35,602 nucleotides of DNA from an uncultured bacterium (GTDB taxonomy: Bacteria; Verrucomicrobiota; Kiritimatiellia; PWTM01). Within the stretch, counting starts at the first letter, position 1; every line of letters starts with the position of its first letter. Location of the stretch: contig CAKZPT010000096.1 in the NCBI GenBank assembly GCA_937139365.1, forward strand, positions 1 through 35,602. The letters run 5' to 3'. A program made the position numbers and the translations under genes. Positions 16,708-26,484 of the stretch are shown here, in pieces. The notes beneath the pieces are model-generated. The model was not told the origin of the DNA and made no database searches. It saw only the letters and a list, made by a program, of their open reading frames with translations.

Positions 16708-18036
16708 ATGGCCGGCGGTCCCCGGCGAGAGCTGACGCGGCTGGACGCGGCCGCGTTGATCATCGGCGTCATCGTCGGCGCGGGGATCTTTCAGGTCGTG
16801 CCGGACGTGGCGCGGGGCACGCCGGGGCCGGCGGCGATGTTGGGGTTGTGGCTTCTTGGGGGGGTGTTGTCGTTTTGCGGGGCGGCGGTCTACGCCGAGT
16901 TGGCGGCGGCGTGGCCGGAGGCGGGAGGCGACTACGCGTTTCTGAGCCGGGCGGCGGGGCCATGGGCGGGATTTCTGTTCGCGTGGCTGCACGCGGTGGT
17001 GATCCGGCCGGGCGACATTGCGGTGATGGCCTTCGCGTTCGCGACCTACGCCGCGCCGTTGGTACGGGAGTTGAGCGGCGGGCGGGCAGACCTGCCGGAG
17101 TGGGTCTGGGCGGCGGGGGCCGTCGCGGCGCTGACGGCCGTGCACGCCGCGGGGGTGCGGACGGGGACCCGAACGCAGAACGCGCTGACGGCGCTGAAGG
17201 TCGGCGGGCTGCTGGCGGTCATCGGACTGGCGACGGCGGCGACGCCCGCCGCACCGCCGACGGCCGCGCCGGAGCCGCTGCCAGCAGCCGTGGCGCTGAT
17301 CCTGGTGCTGTTCACCTACGGCGGCTGGAACGAGATCGCCTTCGTCGCGGGCGAGGTGCGCAACCCCGGCCACAACATCCCGCGGGCGCTGGCGCTGGGG
17401 CTGGGGACGGTGACGACGTTGTACGTGTTGGCGAACGCGGCCTTCCTGCATGCCCGAGGGGGACACGCGGGCGTCGCCGCGTCGCGCGCGGTGGCGGCCG
17501 AGGCGGCGGCGGGCGCGTTGCCGGGGGCCTCGTTGTGGGTTTCGGCGCTGATCGCCGTCTCGGCCCTCGGCGCCGTCCACGGGCTGATTTTCGCGGGCGC
17601 CCGGGTGCCGTTCGCGGCGGGACGGGACCATCCGCTGTTCCGCCCGTTGGCCGCCTGGAACGAGCGATGCGGTGCGCCGGCGTGGGCGCTGGCGTTCCAA
17701 GGAGGGCTGGCCGTGTTGCTGGTGGTCGTGCTGCGCTCGTTCGTGGACACGCTGCTCTACACGGCCGCGCCGGTGTACCTTTTTTACCTGGCGACGACGC
17801 TCGCGCTGCCGGCGCTGCGGCGGCGGCACCCCGAGCGACCGCGCCCGGTGCGGGCGCCGGCATGGGCGGTGGCGGCGTTCGCCATCACCTGCGCGTACCT
17901 CGCATGGCGGGCGGTCGCGTATCGTCCCCCGATCGCCGCCGCAGCGCTGGGGCTAGCGGCGCTCGGGTGGCCGCTGTGGCGGCTGTCTCGGCGGATGGGG
18001 CCGGCGGGGTCCGCGCAGACCGCCGAAACGGAGTGA
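16708..18036 (+). CDS. APC-superfamily amino acid permease
   Basis: A 442-residue inner-membrane protein with about 12 hydrophobic segments spread over its whole length. The first helix carries the APC-type broken-helix substrate motif LIIGVIVGAGIFQVVPDVA (about 15-33), followed by GPAAMLGLWLLGGVLSFCGA, AELAAAWPEAGGDYAFL and, mid-protein, FTYGGWNEIAFVAGEVRNPG, all family landmarks. It probably imports an amino acid or amine by proton symport; specificity cannot be read. The ATG directly follows the methyltransferase stop. The downstream sulfatase begins 12 bases after its stop. Confidence 0.88.
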   Translation: MAGGPRRELTRLDAAALIIGVIVGAGIFQVVPDVARGTPGPAAMLGLWLLGGVLSFCGAAVYAELAAAWPEAGGDYAFLSRAAGPWAGFLFAWLHAVVIRPGDIAVMAFAFATYAAPLVRELSGGRADLPEWVWAAGAVAALTAVHAAGVRTGTRTQNALTALKVGGLLAVIGLATAATPAAPPTAAPEPLPAAVALILVLFTYGGWNEIAFVAGEVRNPGHNIPRALALGLGTVTTLYVLANAAFLHARGGHAGVAASRAVAAEAAAGALPGASLWVSALIAVSALGAVHGLIFAGARVPFAAGRDHPLFRPLAAWNERCGAPAWALAFQGGLAVLLVVVLRSFVDTLLYTAAPVYLFYLATTLALPALRRRHPERPRPVRAPAWAVAAFAITCAYLAWRAVAYRPPIAAAALGLAALGWPLWRLSRRMGPAGSAQTAETE

Positions 18037-18048
18037 GGAGAGAGTGCG

Positions 18049-19428
18049 ATGAAGCTCAGGCTCATTGGGGCATGGATCGCCGGGCTCGTAGCCGCCGCGG
18101 TCGCGGCGGCGCCGCGGCCGAATATCGTGTTCATACTGGCCGACGACCTCGCGATGGCCGACCTCGGGTGCTACGGGCAGACGAAGATCCGCACGCCGCG
18201 GCTGGACCGGATGGCGGCCGAGGGCATGCGGTTCACGCAGGCCTACTGCGGCACCAGCGTCTGCGCGCCTTCGAGGGCGTCGCTGATGACGGGCCTGCAT
18301 TGCGGGCACTGCCCGATCCGCGCCAACCGCGAAGGCGAGCCGGAGGGCCAGATGCCGCTGCCCCCGGGCACCCTCAGCGTCGCGCAGGTTCTGAAGTCCG
18401 CCGGCTACGCCACGGCCTGCGCGGGCAAGTGGGGCATGGGGATGTTCGGCACCAGCGGCGATCCGCTGAAGGTCGGGTTCGACCACTTTTATGGCTACAA
18501 CTGTCAGCGCCACGCGCACAGCTATTTTCCGACCCACCTGTACGACGACGACCGGCGCGTGGAACTGCCGGGCAACGACGGGCAGGGCGTGGGGCGGACC
18601 TACGCCCAGGATCTGATCGTCGCCGACGTGCTTCGCTGGATCCGCTCGGCGGCGGGTCGCCCGTTTTTCCTATTCTTCGCGGTAACGCTGCCCCACGGTC
18701 GCTACGAGATCGACGACCTCTGGCCCTACCGCGACGAGCCTTGGACGGACCGCCAGAAGACCTACGCGGCGATGGTTACGCGGCTGGACACGGACGTCGG
18801 CCGGGTGCTGGACCTGCTGAAGGAGCTGAACGTGGACGAGCGGACGCTGGTGATCTTCTCCGCCGACAACGGCTCGGCGCTGCCGCCGGCCGACGAGCTG
18901 CACCAGTTGTTCGGGCATTCGATGGGCGGCCGGCTGCGCGGGATCAAACGGTCGTTGTACGAGGGCGGACTGCGCAATCCGACGATCGCCCGGTGGCCCG
19001 GCGTGGTTCCGGCGGGGAGGGTATGCGACGAGCCGTGGGCGTTCTGGGACTTTCTGCCCACGGCGGCGGAACTGGCGGACGCGACGCTGCCGGAGGAGTT
19101 CCGCCCCGACGGCGTCTCGATCGTGCCGTTGCTGCGGGGAGGCCCGGCGCCGGCGCGGGAGTACTTCTACTGGGAACTGCACGAACGCAGCGGGCCGTCG
19201 CTGCAGGCCGCCCGTTTCGGGACGTGGAAGGCGGTGCGCAACGGCCCGTCGGCTCCGGTCGAACTCTACGACCTAGCCTTGGACCCCGGCGAGGTTCGGG
19301 ACCTCTCCGCGGAGCGGCCGGAACGGGTCCGGCGGGCGCTGGAGATCTTCCAGGAAGCCCACCGGCCCGACCCGAACTGGCCGCTGGTGGACCGCCCGCC
19401 GCCGAGGAAGCGCGGGACGGCGAGATGA
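18049..19428 (+). CDS. Secreted sulfatase (S1 arylsulfatase family)
   Basis: A 459-residue sulfatase with a signal peptide (about 1-21, [17 protein letters not shown]). [12 protein letters not shown] at 23-34 supplies the two calcium-binding Asp (32, 33). CAPSR at 72-76 is the formylglycine-conversion motif, so Cys72 would be the catalytic residue after maturation by an FGE or anaerobic SME. GKWGMG and IFSADNGS are further family motifs, and [14 protein letters not shown] marks the C-terminal subdomain. All motifs are intact, unlike the sulfatase remnant at 6604-7941. It likely removes sulfate esters from polysaccharides outside the cytoplasm. GAGGAGAG at 18035-18042 is a good ribosome site. 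Confidence 0.93.
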   Translation: MKLRLIGAWIAGLVAAAVAAAPRPNIVFILADDLAMADLGCYGQTKIRTPRLDRMAAEGMRFTQAYCGTSVCAPSRASLMTGLHCGHCPIRANREGEPEGQMPLPPGTLSVAQVLKSAGYATACAGKWGMGMFGTSGDPLKVGFDHFYGYNCQRHAHSYFPTHLYDDDRRVELPGNDGQGVGRTYAQDLIVADVLRWIRSAAGRPFFLFFAVTLPHGRYEIDDLWPYRDEPWTDRQKTYAAMVTRLDTDVGRVLDLLKELNVDERTLVIFSADNGSALPPADELHQLFGHSMGGRLRGIKRSLYEGGLRNPTIARWPGVVPAGRVCDEPWAFWDFLPTAAELADATLPEEFRPDGVSIVPLLRGGPAPAREYFYWELHERSGPSLQAARFGTWKAVRNGPSAPVELYDLALDPGEVRDLSAERPERVRRALEIFQEAHRPDPNWPLVDRPPPRKRGTAR

Positions 19429-19441
19429 GGATGGGCCGCCC

Positions 19442-20359
19442 GTGACGCTGCCGCCGTCCACCGCCATCCTGATGGCCGCCTACGGCACCGTGGAGCGGCT
19501 GGACCGAGTGGCGGAGTTTCTGCGCGACGTCGCCGGCGGGCGGGAGCCGTCGCCGGATCTCGTCGCGGAGATGCGGCGGAGGTACGAGGCGATCGGCGGA
19601 TCGCCGCTGATCCGCATCACGATGGCGCAGGCGGCAGCGCTGGAGGCCGAGTTGGCGCGACGCGGCCGGCCTCGGGCGGTGGTCGTCGGAATGCGGCACT
19701 CCGCCCCGCGCCTTGCCGACGCCGTGCGCCGTATCGCTGCCGACGGGCACCGCGCGATGACCGTGCTGGTGATGGCTCCGCACTATTCGGCCTTGAGCAT
19801 CGGCCGCTACCGGGAGTGCGTCCAGGAGGCGCTGTCCGGGCTGGCCGACCCGCCCGCCGCGCGCTGGATCGAGCGGTGGTGGCACCAGCCGCGGCTGGCG
19901 GAGGCGTTCGAGGTTCGCATCTGGGCGGCGCTGGCCGCACATGGATGGGTGCCGGACGACGTACGGGTCGTGTTCACCGCCCACAGCCTGCCCGTGCGCA
20001 TCCGCGAGATGGGCGACCCGTACGAGGAGGAAGTCCGCGCCCATGCCCGGGCGCTCGCACAGCGGCTGCGGCTGCCGGACTGGGCGCTGGCCTTTCAGAG
20101 CGCGGGGGCGTCGGGGGAGCCGTGGCTGGGGCCGGACCTCGGCGAGGCGCTGGCGGCGACGGCCGCGGAGGGTCGGCGACGGGTGCTGGTGGCGCCGATC
20201 GGCTTCGCCTGCGACCACCTGGAAATCCTCTTCGATCTCGACATCGAAATGCGGCGGCGCGCCGGCGAACTCGGGCTGGAGTTCGCCCGCACGGAGTCGC
20301 TGAACGTGTCCGCCCCGTTCATCGCGGCGCTGGCCGACGCGGTCGAGCAGGTCGGCTGA
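19442..20359 (+). CDS. hemH: Ferrochelatase
   Basis: A 305-residue chelatase inserting Fe2+ into a porphyrin, close in length to the Bacillus enzyme. Start is GTG; an ATG 11 bases upstream is out of frame. The catalytic His181 sits in VVFTAHSLP and Glu261 in ACDHLEILFDLDIE, the two residues expected at the active site. AFQSAGASGEPWLGPD is the conserved SxG-x-WL-P motif. There is no C-terminal 2Fe-2S cysteine cluster. Whether it acts on protoporphyrin or coproporphyrin cannot be told, so HemH/CpfC is left open. It follows the sulfatase by 13 bases but shares no obvious pathway with it. Confidence 0.93.
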   Translation: MTLPPSTAILMAAYGTVERLDRVAEFLRDVAGGREPSPDLVAEMRRRYEAIGGSPLIRITMAQAAALEAELARRGRPRAVVVGMRHSAPRLADAVRRIAADGHRAMTVLVMAPHYSALSIGRYRECVQEALSGLADPPAARWIERWWHQPRLAEAFEVRIWAALAAHGWVPDDVRVVFTAHSLPVRIREMGDPYEEEVRAHARALAQRLRLPDWALAFQSAGASGEPWLGPDLGEALAATAAEGRRRVLVAPIGFACDHLEILFDLDIEMRRRAGELGLEFARTESLNVSAPFIAALADAVEQVG

Positions 20360-20516
20360 TGCCCCGGCTGGCGCGCGCGACGGCCTTGACTTTCCGCCGG
20401 TCAGGTTGGAGGATGTGGAGCGTTTCCCATGGACCGGCGCGACACCATTCCGGGGGTCTGATGACCGTGATCGCCCCCAGTCCGCGTTGCGGACGCCGGC
20501 CCTCCCCGTGGCGCCC

Positions 20517-21992
20517 ATGCCCCAGATTCTCTGCGTCGTAGACGATCCGGGCGAATGGCCGCTGCAGTTGCCCAACCTCAGCGTGGTGGGCGCCCAGAGC
20601 TACCTGACGGACCCGCGTTTTTCCAACACGCCGCACTGCCGCGTGTACAACCTGTGCCGCTCCTACCGCTACCAGACGGCCGGCTACTACGTGTCGCTGC
20701 TGGCGGAGGCCCGCGGCCACAAGCCGCTGCCGAACGTGGCGACGATGCAGGACCTGAGGTTTCCGTCGGTGGCGCGCGCGATGTCCGGCGGGCTGGACGA
20801 CGTGCTCGACAAGGCCCTCGGCCATCTGCAGGGCGCGCGGTTCGCGCTGCCGGTCTATTTTGGGCGGACGGTGAACCCTCGCTACGACCGGCTGGCCCGC
20901 AGCTTGTTCAACCTGTTCCCGGTGCCGCTGTTGCGCGCGCATTTCATCCGCGAGGAGGACGGATGGGAGCTGCGCAGCGCGGTGGCCATCTCGATGGACG
21001 AGGTGCCCGCGGCGCACCGGGAGACGGTCCTCGAGCATGCCCGGGCTTATTTTTCGCACCCGAGCGCGACGCGCGCGCGACGCGCCCCGGCGCGCTACCG
21101 GCTGGCGATCCTTCGGGACCGGCACGATCCGACGGCGCCGTCGGACGAGAAGGCCCTCGACCGCTTCTGCGAGGCCGCCGAACGGCTGCGCATCTCGGCC
21201 GAGATCATCGACGAGGACGACTACGGCGAGCTGGCGGAGTTCGACGCGCTCTTCATCCGCCAGACGACGGCCGTGAACAACATCACGTACCGCTTCGCGC
21301 GCCGCGCCGAGGCGGAGGGGCTGGTGGTGATCGACGATCCCGACTCGATCGTGAAGTGCACCAACAAGGTCTTCCTCGCGGAGCTGCTTGCGCGCCACGA
21401 CGTGCCGATGCCGCGCACCTGCATCCTGCACCGAGACAACGTGGACGAGGTCCGCCGGCAGCTCGGCCTGCCGATGGTGCTCAAGCAGCCGGACTCGTCG
21501 TTCTCCCTTGGCGTGGTCCGGGTGGACGACGAGGCGGCCTACGCCGAGCAGGTCCGGCGGCTGCTGACGACCTCGGACTTGCTGATCGCGCAGGAGTTTT
21601 TGCGGACGGACTTCGACTGGCGGATCGGTGTGCTGGACCGGCGGCCCCTCTTCGCGTGCCAGTACTTCATGGCGCGCAACCACTGGCAGGTGTACCATCA
21701 CCACGGCAACGGCGAGCCGGCGTACGGCCCGTACAAGACCCTGCCGGTGGAACTGGCGCCGCGGCGCGTGGTGCAGACGGCCGTCCGCGCCGCCAACCTC
21801 ATCGGCAACGGCTTCTACGGCGTCGACCTGAAGGTGGTCGGCGGGCGGCCCCACGTCATCGAGATCAACGACAACCCGAGCGTGGAGTACGATTGCGAGG
21901 ACCGCGTCCTGCGCGAGGGCCTCTACGACCGCGTGATGGAGGTCTTCCTGAAGCGGCTCGACCAGCGCCGCGAGGGCCGCGTCGAGGACTGA
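20517..21992 (+). CDS. RimK-type ATP-grasp ligase with N-terminal RLAN domain
   Basis: A 491-residue protein. The start at 20517 is chosen from the family N-terminus PQILCVVDDPGEWPLQLPNL; the frame is open to 20406 but the extra residues look non-coding. Residues about 1-190 match the RLAN domain that precedes RimK-like ligases (VYNLCRSYRYQTAGYYVSLLAEARGH). Residues about 270-485 are the ATP-grasp: LPMVLKQPDSSFSLGV, the QEF hinge, FYGVDLKV and the metal-binding VIEINDNPSVEYDCED. Such enzymes make amide bonds between an amino acid such as glutamate and a carboxylate; the substrate is unknown. TTGACT at 20386-20391 lies in the 157-base upstream gap without a convincing -10. It ends 4 bases from the convergent metG. 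Confidence 0.88.
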   Translation: MPQILCVVDDPGEWPLQLPNLSVVGAQSYLTDPRFSNTPHCRVYNLCRSYRYQTAGYYVSLLAEARGHKPLPNVATMQDLRFPSVARAMSGGLDDVLDKALGHLQGARFALPVYFGRTVNPRYDRLARSLFNLFPVPLLRAHFIREEDGWELRSAVAISMDEVPAAHRETVLEHARAYFSHPSATRARRAPARYRLAILRDRHDPTAPSDEKALDRFCEAAERLRISAEIIDEDDYGELAEFDALFIRQTTAVNNITYRFARRAEAEGLVVIDDPDSIVKCTNKVFLAELLARHDVPMPRTCILHRDNVDEVRRQLGLPMVLKQPDSSFSLGVVRVDDEAAYAEQVRRLLTTSDLLIAQEFLRTDFDWRIGVLDRRPLFACQYFMARNHWQVYHHHGNGEPAYGPYKTLPVELAPRRVVQTAVRAANLIGNGFYGVDLKVVGGRPHVIEINDNPSVEYDCEDRVLREGLYDRVMEVFLKRLDQRREGRVED

Positions 21993-21996
21993 GCCC

Positions 21997-23919
21997 TCAG
22001 CGCACCGTCGCGCCGGGCGGAAGGTCGCCGTCCACCGTCAGCACGCGCAGCTCCGGGCCCGCCGAGGCGGCCAGCAGCATTCCCCGGGACTCGACGCCGC
22101 GGATCTTCGCCGGCGCCAGGTTCGCCACCACGACGATCGTGCGGCCGACCAGCGCGTTGGGCGCGTAGTGCTTCGCAATGCCCGCGACGACCTGCCTGCG
22201 CTCGTCGCCAAGGTCGATCTGGAGCTTCAACAGCTTGTCCGTCCCCGGCACCGGCTCGGCCGCCAGCACGCGGGCGGTGCGCAGCCGGACACGGGCGAAT
22301 TCGTCGAGGGTGATCTCCGCCGGCGCGGCCGTCTCCGCCGCGGGCGGGACGGCCGACGGCGGCGGGGCGGCCTCCGCGGCGGCCTCGATGCGCGGAAAGA
22401 GGGCGGCCGGCGGCCCGACGGCCGCGCCCTCCGGCAGTACGCCCCAGCGACGCAGCTCGTCGGCCGATGGGTCGGGCGAGGGGCATCCGAGCGCTCGACG
22501 CAGGTCCCCCATCCGGCCCGGCGCCACGGGGTGCAGCAGCGAGGCGGCAACGCGCAGCGATTCGGCGGCGGTGTACAGCACCGCGCGCAGCGGGGCCGGG
22601 TCGGCGGACTTCGCCAGCGTCCACGGCGCGCGGACCTCGAGGTAGCGGTTAATGCCCCGGACGGCGGCGATGACCTCGGCGACGGCGCGGTCGAGCTCGA
22701 AGGTGGACAACGCCCGCTCCATCGCGCCGACGGCTCGCTGGGCGCCGCCCCAGACCTCGGCCTCCGCGCCGCCGGCGGGCTCGGGGGGAGGCGCCGGCAG
22801 GCGGCCGCCGAGGTAGCGCCCGATCATCGCGAACAGGCGGTTGGCGAGGTTGCCGAGGTCGTTGGCGAGATCGCTATTGTACCTCCGCACGAACGCCGCC
22901 TCGCTGAACGAGGCGTCCTGTCCGAGCGCCATCTCCGCGATCAGGAAGTAGCGGAACGCGTCCGGCCCATGGCGTCCGATCAGGCTCATCGGGTCCACGA
23001 CGTTGCCCAGCGACTTGCTCATCTTCGTGTCGCCCATCAGCCACCAGCCGTGCGCGAAAACCGTCCGAGGCATCGGCAGGCCGAGGGCCTTGAGCATCGT
23101 CGGCCAGTAGACGGTGTGCGTGGTGAGGATGTCCTTGCCGATCAACTGCACCGTCGCAGGCCACCAGGACGAGAAGCGGTCCTCGTCCCGCCGGTAGCCG
23201 ATCGCGGTCAGGTAGTTCAGAAGGGCGTCGAACCAGACGTAGCAGACGTAGTCGTGGTCGAACGGCAACTCGATGCCCCACTCGAGGCGGCTCTTCGGCC
23301 GCGAGATGCACAGGTCGCCCAGCGGGCGGGTGCGGAGGAAGCCGAGCGTCTCGTTGCGACGCGTCTCGGGCCGGATGAAGTCGGGGTGCGACTCGATGTG
23401 CTCGATCAGCCAGTCCTGGTACGCGCTCATCCGGAAAAAGTAGTTGGACTCCCGGATGCGGACGATGTTCGGCAGGTCGGCCGGCGAGCCGCCCTCGGGG
23501 ACGCGGAGGTCGCGCTCGGTGACGAAGGTCTCGCTGGCGACGTCGTACCAGCCGTCGTACTCGGCCCGGTAAATCTCGCCGCGGTCGTACAGCTCCTGCA
23601 GCACCTCCTGCACGACGTCGGCATGCCGCGGCTCGGTGGTCCGGATGAAGTCGTCGTGGGTGATGCCCAGCGTCCGCCACAGCTCCTGGAAGCGCACGAC
23701 GGTGCGGTCCGCGTGTTCGCGCGGCGGGATGCCGGCCGCCCGGGCGGCCTGCTGGACCTTCTGGCCGTGCTCGTCGGTGCCGGTCAGGAACCACGCCGGC
23801 ACGCCGAAGGTCCGGTGCGCCCGGGCGAGGACGTCGGCCAGGACCGTCGTGTAGGCGTGCCCGATGTGGGGCCGGTCGTTGACATAGTAGATCGGGGTCG
23901 TGACGTAGAACCGCTTCAT
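21997..23919 (-). CDS. metG: Methionyl-tRNA synthetase
   Basis: A 640-residue class I synthetase charging tRNA-Met. HIGH is at 18-21 and KMSKS lies in GDTKMSKSLGN, ahead of the anticodon-binding helical domain. The connective peptide lacks the zinc-knuckle cysteines, placing it in the MetG2-like group. An Ala/Pro-rich linker leads to a C-terminal tRNA-binding OB-fold (about 530-640: ITLDEFARVRLRTARVLAAE, ending SAGPELRVLTVDGDLPPG), so the dimerising tRNA-binding domain is fused rather than separate. Its ATG overlaps the stop of the upstream epimerase gene (ATGA), so the two are translationally coupled. Confidence 0.96.
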   Translation of the reverse strand: MKRFYVTTPIYYVNDRPHIGHAYTTVLADVLARAHRTFGVPAWFLTGTDEHGQKVQQAARAAGIPPREHADRTVVRFQELWRTLGITHDDFIRTTEPRHADVVQEVLQELYDRGEIYRAEYDGWYDVASETFVTERDLRVPEGGSPADLPNIVRIRESNYFFRMSAYQDWLIEHIESHPDFIRPETRRNETLGFLRTRPLGDLCISRPKSRLEWGIELPFDHDYVCYVWFDALLNYLTAIGYRRDEDRFSSWWPATVQLIGKDILTTHTVYWPTMLKALGLPMPRTVFAHGWWLMGDTKMSKSLGNVVDPMSLIGRHGPDAFRYFLIAEMALGQDASFSEAAFVRRYNSDLANDLGNLANRLFAMIGRYLGGRLPAPPPEPAGGAEAEVWGGAQRAVGAMERALSTFELDRAVAEVIAAVRGINRYLEVRAPWTLAKSADPAPLRAVLYTAAESLRVAASLLHPVAPGRMGDLRRALGCPSPDPSADELRRWGVLPEGAAVGPPAALFPRIEAAAEAAPPPSAVPPAAETAAPAEITLDEFARVRLRTARVLAAEPVPGTDKLLKLQIDLGDERRQVVAGIAKHYAPNALVGRTIVVVANLAPAKIRGVESRGMLLAASAGPELRVLTVDGDLPPGATVR

Positions 23920-24875
23920 CGCTCACGCCTCCCCAGGGAACCGGCATGCGCCCACAGCGCGGCGAGCCCCTCCGCGAGGGAGACGGAGGGCTCGTAGCCG
24001 AGCAGCTCCCGGGCCGCCGAGATGTCCGCCACCGAGTCGCGCACGTCGCCCGGCCGCGGCGGGCCGAACTCCGGCCGCACGCCGCACCCCGCCGCCGCCG
24101 CCAGCGCGTCGAGCAGCTCGATCAGCGACGTCCGCCGCCCGGTGCCGACGTTGACCGTCTCGCCGCGGCCGACGCGAGGCGAGCGCATCGCCGCAAGGTT
24201 CGCCCCCACCACGTCGCGGACGAATACGAAGTCGCGCGTCTGCCGTCCGTCGCCGAACACCCGCGGCGCCTCGCCGCGCCGCATCGCCTCCACAAACCGC
24301 GAGATCACACCTGAGTAGGGCGACGAAGGGTCCTGCCGCGGGCCGTATACGTTGAAGTACCGCAGCGAGACCGTCTCCAGCCCGTAGAGCCGCGCGTGAA
24401 CGGCCAGCACGTGCTCGGCGGCCAGCTTCGCGGCCGCGTACGGCGACTCCGGCGCCGGCCTCATGTCCTCGCGCTTCGGCAGCTCCGGCGCGTTGCCGTA
24501 CACCGCCGCCGTGCTGGCGAACACGACGCGACGCACGCCAGCCGCCCGCGCCGCCTCGAGCACGTTCACCGTTCCCATCACGTTGATCTCGTAATTCTCC
24601 CGCGGCCGCTCGACGGATTCGGCCACGGACACCAGCGCGGCCTCGTGGAAGACGCCCGCGACGCCCGCCATCGCCGGCGCCAGTTGGTCGGGATGGCGCA
24701 CGTCGCCGAGGATCAGCTCGACGCGGCCGCGCGCGGCCGCGAGGTTCTCGGCCCGGCCGCTCGAGAGGTTGTCGAACACGCGGACCTCGTGGCCCTCGGC
24801 GGCCAGCGCCTCGACCAGGTGCGAGCCGATGAAGCCGCAGCCCCCGGTCACCAGATACGCGGAAGATGTCGTCAT
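23916..24875 (-). CDS. NAD-dependent epimerase/dehydratase (UDP-glucose 4-epimerase type)
   Basis: A 319-residue extended SDR protein. It opens with VTGGCGFIGSHLVEAL (about residues 8-23), the NAD-binding TGxxGFxG. The catalytic set follows: VVFASTAAVYG (Ser/Thr) and SPYAAAKLAAEH (Tyr-x3-Lys). YFNVYGPRQDPSSPYSGVI is typical of GalE/WbpP-like UDP-hexose epimerases. The start at 24875 is preferred because the protein begins six residues before the first beta strand; upstream codons are non-coding. It likely epimerises a nucleotide sugar for surface glycans. It overlaps metG by four bases, which ties it to a housekeeping transcript. TATGCT about 45 bases upstream on the minus strand is a possible -10. 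Confidence 0.9.
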   Translation of the reverse strand: MTTSSAYLVTGGCGFIGSHLVEALAAEGHEVRVFDNLSSGRAENLAAARGRVELILGDVRHPDQLAPAMAGVAGVFHEAALVSVAESVERPRENYEINVMGTVNVLEAARAAGVRRVVFASTAAVYGNAPELPKREDMRPAPESPYAAAKLAAEHVLAVHARLYGLETVSLRYFNVYGPRQDPSSPYSGVISRFVEAMRRGEAPRVFGDGRQTRDFVFVRDVVGANLAAMRSPRVGRGETVNVGTGRRTSLIELLDALAAAAGCGVRPEFGPPRPGDVRDSVADISAARELLGYEPSVSLAEGLAALWAHAGSLGRRER

Positions 24876-24957
24876 GCTTCGACCGGCCGTTCCCTCTGGG
24901 GGGCGGCCGGCGGGGCCAGCATACGGAATCCGGGCGCGCCGAGCGAACCGGCCGACG

Positions 24958-26484
24958 TCAGGGCGATGCCAGCCGCCCGGGCAGGTGTCGCTGCAGCAGT
25001 TCGAGCATGCGGCGGTCCAACCGGTGGCCGCGCCATTCCTCGTAGCGCACGTCGGCGCGTCCGCTGTCGAGGATCCCGAACGTTCCGCGAAAATTCCACA
25101 TCGCCCAGCCAATACCCTCCCTGTGCCAGAGCCTCAGCCAATCGCCGAGCCAGGCCAACGCCACCTCATGCGGGGTCTTGTTGTAGCAGCCGAATTCGCC
25201 GACGAAGATCCTTCCACCCCGGGCCCGATAGTCTAGCCACGGTTTCAGATACTCCCGCAACGGCGCGTCCGGCTCGACGCCGGGCTGCGGCAGGATGTGC
25301 CCCTCAGCCGAGACGCGCCAGACGGCCTGCGTCGCCCCCCACCGCGGATCGGCCCCAAAGGCGCGCGGGGGGTCGCCGGGCCACCAGAGCCCGATCTCGC
25401 GGAAGATCGCCCAATCGCCTTCGACGGCGCGCAGCGCGATGCGGGAGGCGGGCCGTTCCAGCCGGACCCGCCACACCACCCCCGAGGGCGAGGCGTGGAT
25501 CGGCCACCGCGGCTCCGAGGGATCGCGGTGCCAGTCGTTCGTCTCGGCGGCGGGCCGGATCGCCCGGCGGGCGATCTCGACGCCGTCCGCCTCGGCCGCC
25601 AGCGTCATCGAGCCGGACATCCGCCGCAGGTCGAGCCAGACCTCCGCCCCGGCAGGGAACGAACCCTCCAGTACCAGCGGGGACTGGTACTCTTTCTTCG
25701 TCGGTCCGTACAGGTAGCCGACGATTCCCAGCATCGGCCAGGCGGGCGTCGGCCACTGATCGGACCCCTTCACCCACCCCGCCCGGTAGTGCGAGACCGT
25801 GCCGGGATGGTATCCGCGTGTCGCCAAAATGACGTTCGGCCGCGCCAGAAACTCCTCCAGGGGAGCCCGGCCCGCCTCGTGGCCATCCACCATGACGGGC
25901 CGGTCGGGGTCGATCGCATGGATCGCGTCGATCGCCGCGAGATGGACCTTCAGGTACGCCTCCCGCGTGCATCGCGCCGGCTCGTTAAGCAGGTTGAAGC
26001 TCAGCTCGCTCCCGGGGATGCCCCGATACCGACGCGCAAACATCGTCCAGTGGGCGACGAACGCCGCCTGTACCTCCGGGTCGGTCCACAGGTCGCGCGG
26101 CTCAGCCGGTGGATTGATGCAGAACCCCGGCGCGCGATGGAGGTTGATGCAGACGTGCACGCCGTGCCGCCGGCCGTAGTCGACCGCCTGGTCAATCTCC
26201 CGCAACACTTCCTCGCGGAAGTTGGTGGAGAGGATGTCCGGCGCGTAACATCGGTAGTCCATCGGAAGCCGCACGAAGTTGAAGCCCAGCTCGCAGATCC
26301 ACCGAAAATCGTCCTCGACGAAGGGGCGTTGATTGCGGGCGGTGAATTTCTCGAGCAAGTTGAATCCGTGCCACCGCGAGGGATCGGGCGCTCCCCCCGC
26401 GACGGCGGCGGCCGTCACAACGGCCGACATTCCGACGAGGCGGCGCAACGGAGCGGCGCGCGGGGTGCCGACAACTGCGATCAT
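24958..26484 (-). CDS. Exported GH5-type cellulase-fold glycoside hydrolase with inserted domain
   Basis: A 508-residue protein. The start at 26484 has a perfect ribosome site (AAGGAGGT at 26490-26497, read on the minus strand) and is followed by a signal peptide (RRLVGMSAVVTAAAVAGGAP, cleaved near 32). GH5-like TIM-barrel motifs are WHGFNLLEKF, FNFVRLPMDY, VHVCINLHRAPG, the acid/base in LSFNLLNEP (Glu168) and the nucleophile in IFVGEFGCYN (Glu430). About residues 251-400 do not belong to the barrel: a beta-rich insertion (VLEGSFPAGAEVWLDLRRM; GVVWRVRLERPASRIALRAV) sits between barrel segments and looks like a carbohydrate-binding sandwich. It probably cleaves a beta-glycan outside the cytoplasm. 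The next gene starts 82 bases downstream. Confidence 0.88.
   Translation of the reverse strand: MIAVVGTPRAAPLRRLVGMSAVVTAAAVAGGAPDPSRWHGFNLLEKFTARNQRPFVEDDFRWICELGFNFVRLPMDYRCYAPDILSTNFREEVLREIDQAVDYGRRHGVHVCINLHRAPGFCINPPAEPRDLWTDPEVQAAFVAHWTMFARRYRGIPGSELSFNLLNEPARCTREAYLKVHLAAIDAIHAIDPDRPVMVDGHEAGRAPLEEFLARPNVILATRGYHPGTVSHYRAGWVKGSDQWPTPAWPMLGIVGYLYGPTKKEYQSPLVLEGSFPAGAEVWLDLRRMSGSMTLAAEADGVEIARRAIRPAAETNDWHRDPSEPRWPIHASPSGVVWRVRLERPASRIALRAVEGDWAIFREIGLWWPGDPPRAFGADPRWGATQAVWRVSAEGHILPQPGVEPDAPLREYLKPWLDYRARGGRIFVGEFGCYNKTPHEVALAWLGDWLRLWHREGIGWAMWNFRGTFGILDSGRADVRYEEWRGHRLDRRMLELLQRHLPGRLASP

Noticed and set aside
20386-20414. TTGACT with a possible -10 before the RimK-type gene
   Set aside because: The best hexamer at 17-18 bases (GAGGAT/AGGATG) is a poor -10; not enough to call a promoter.
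22168-23997. 609-codon open frame on the plus strand
   Set aside because: Antisense to metG, which has all its motifs. It is composition-driven, with Arg/Gly/His-rich sequence.
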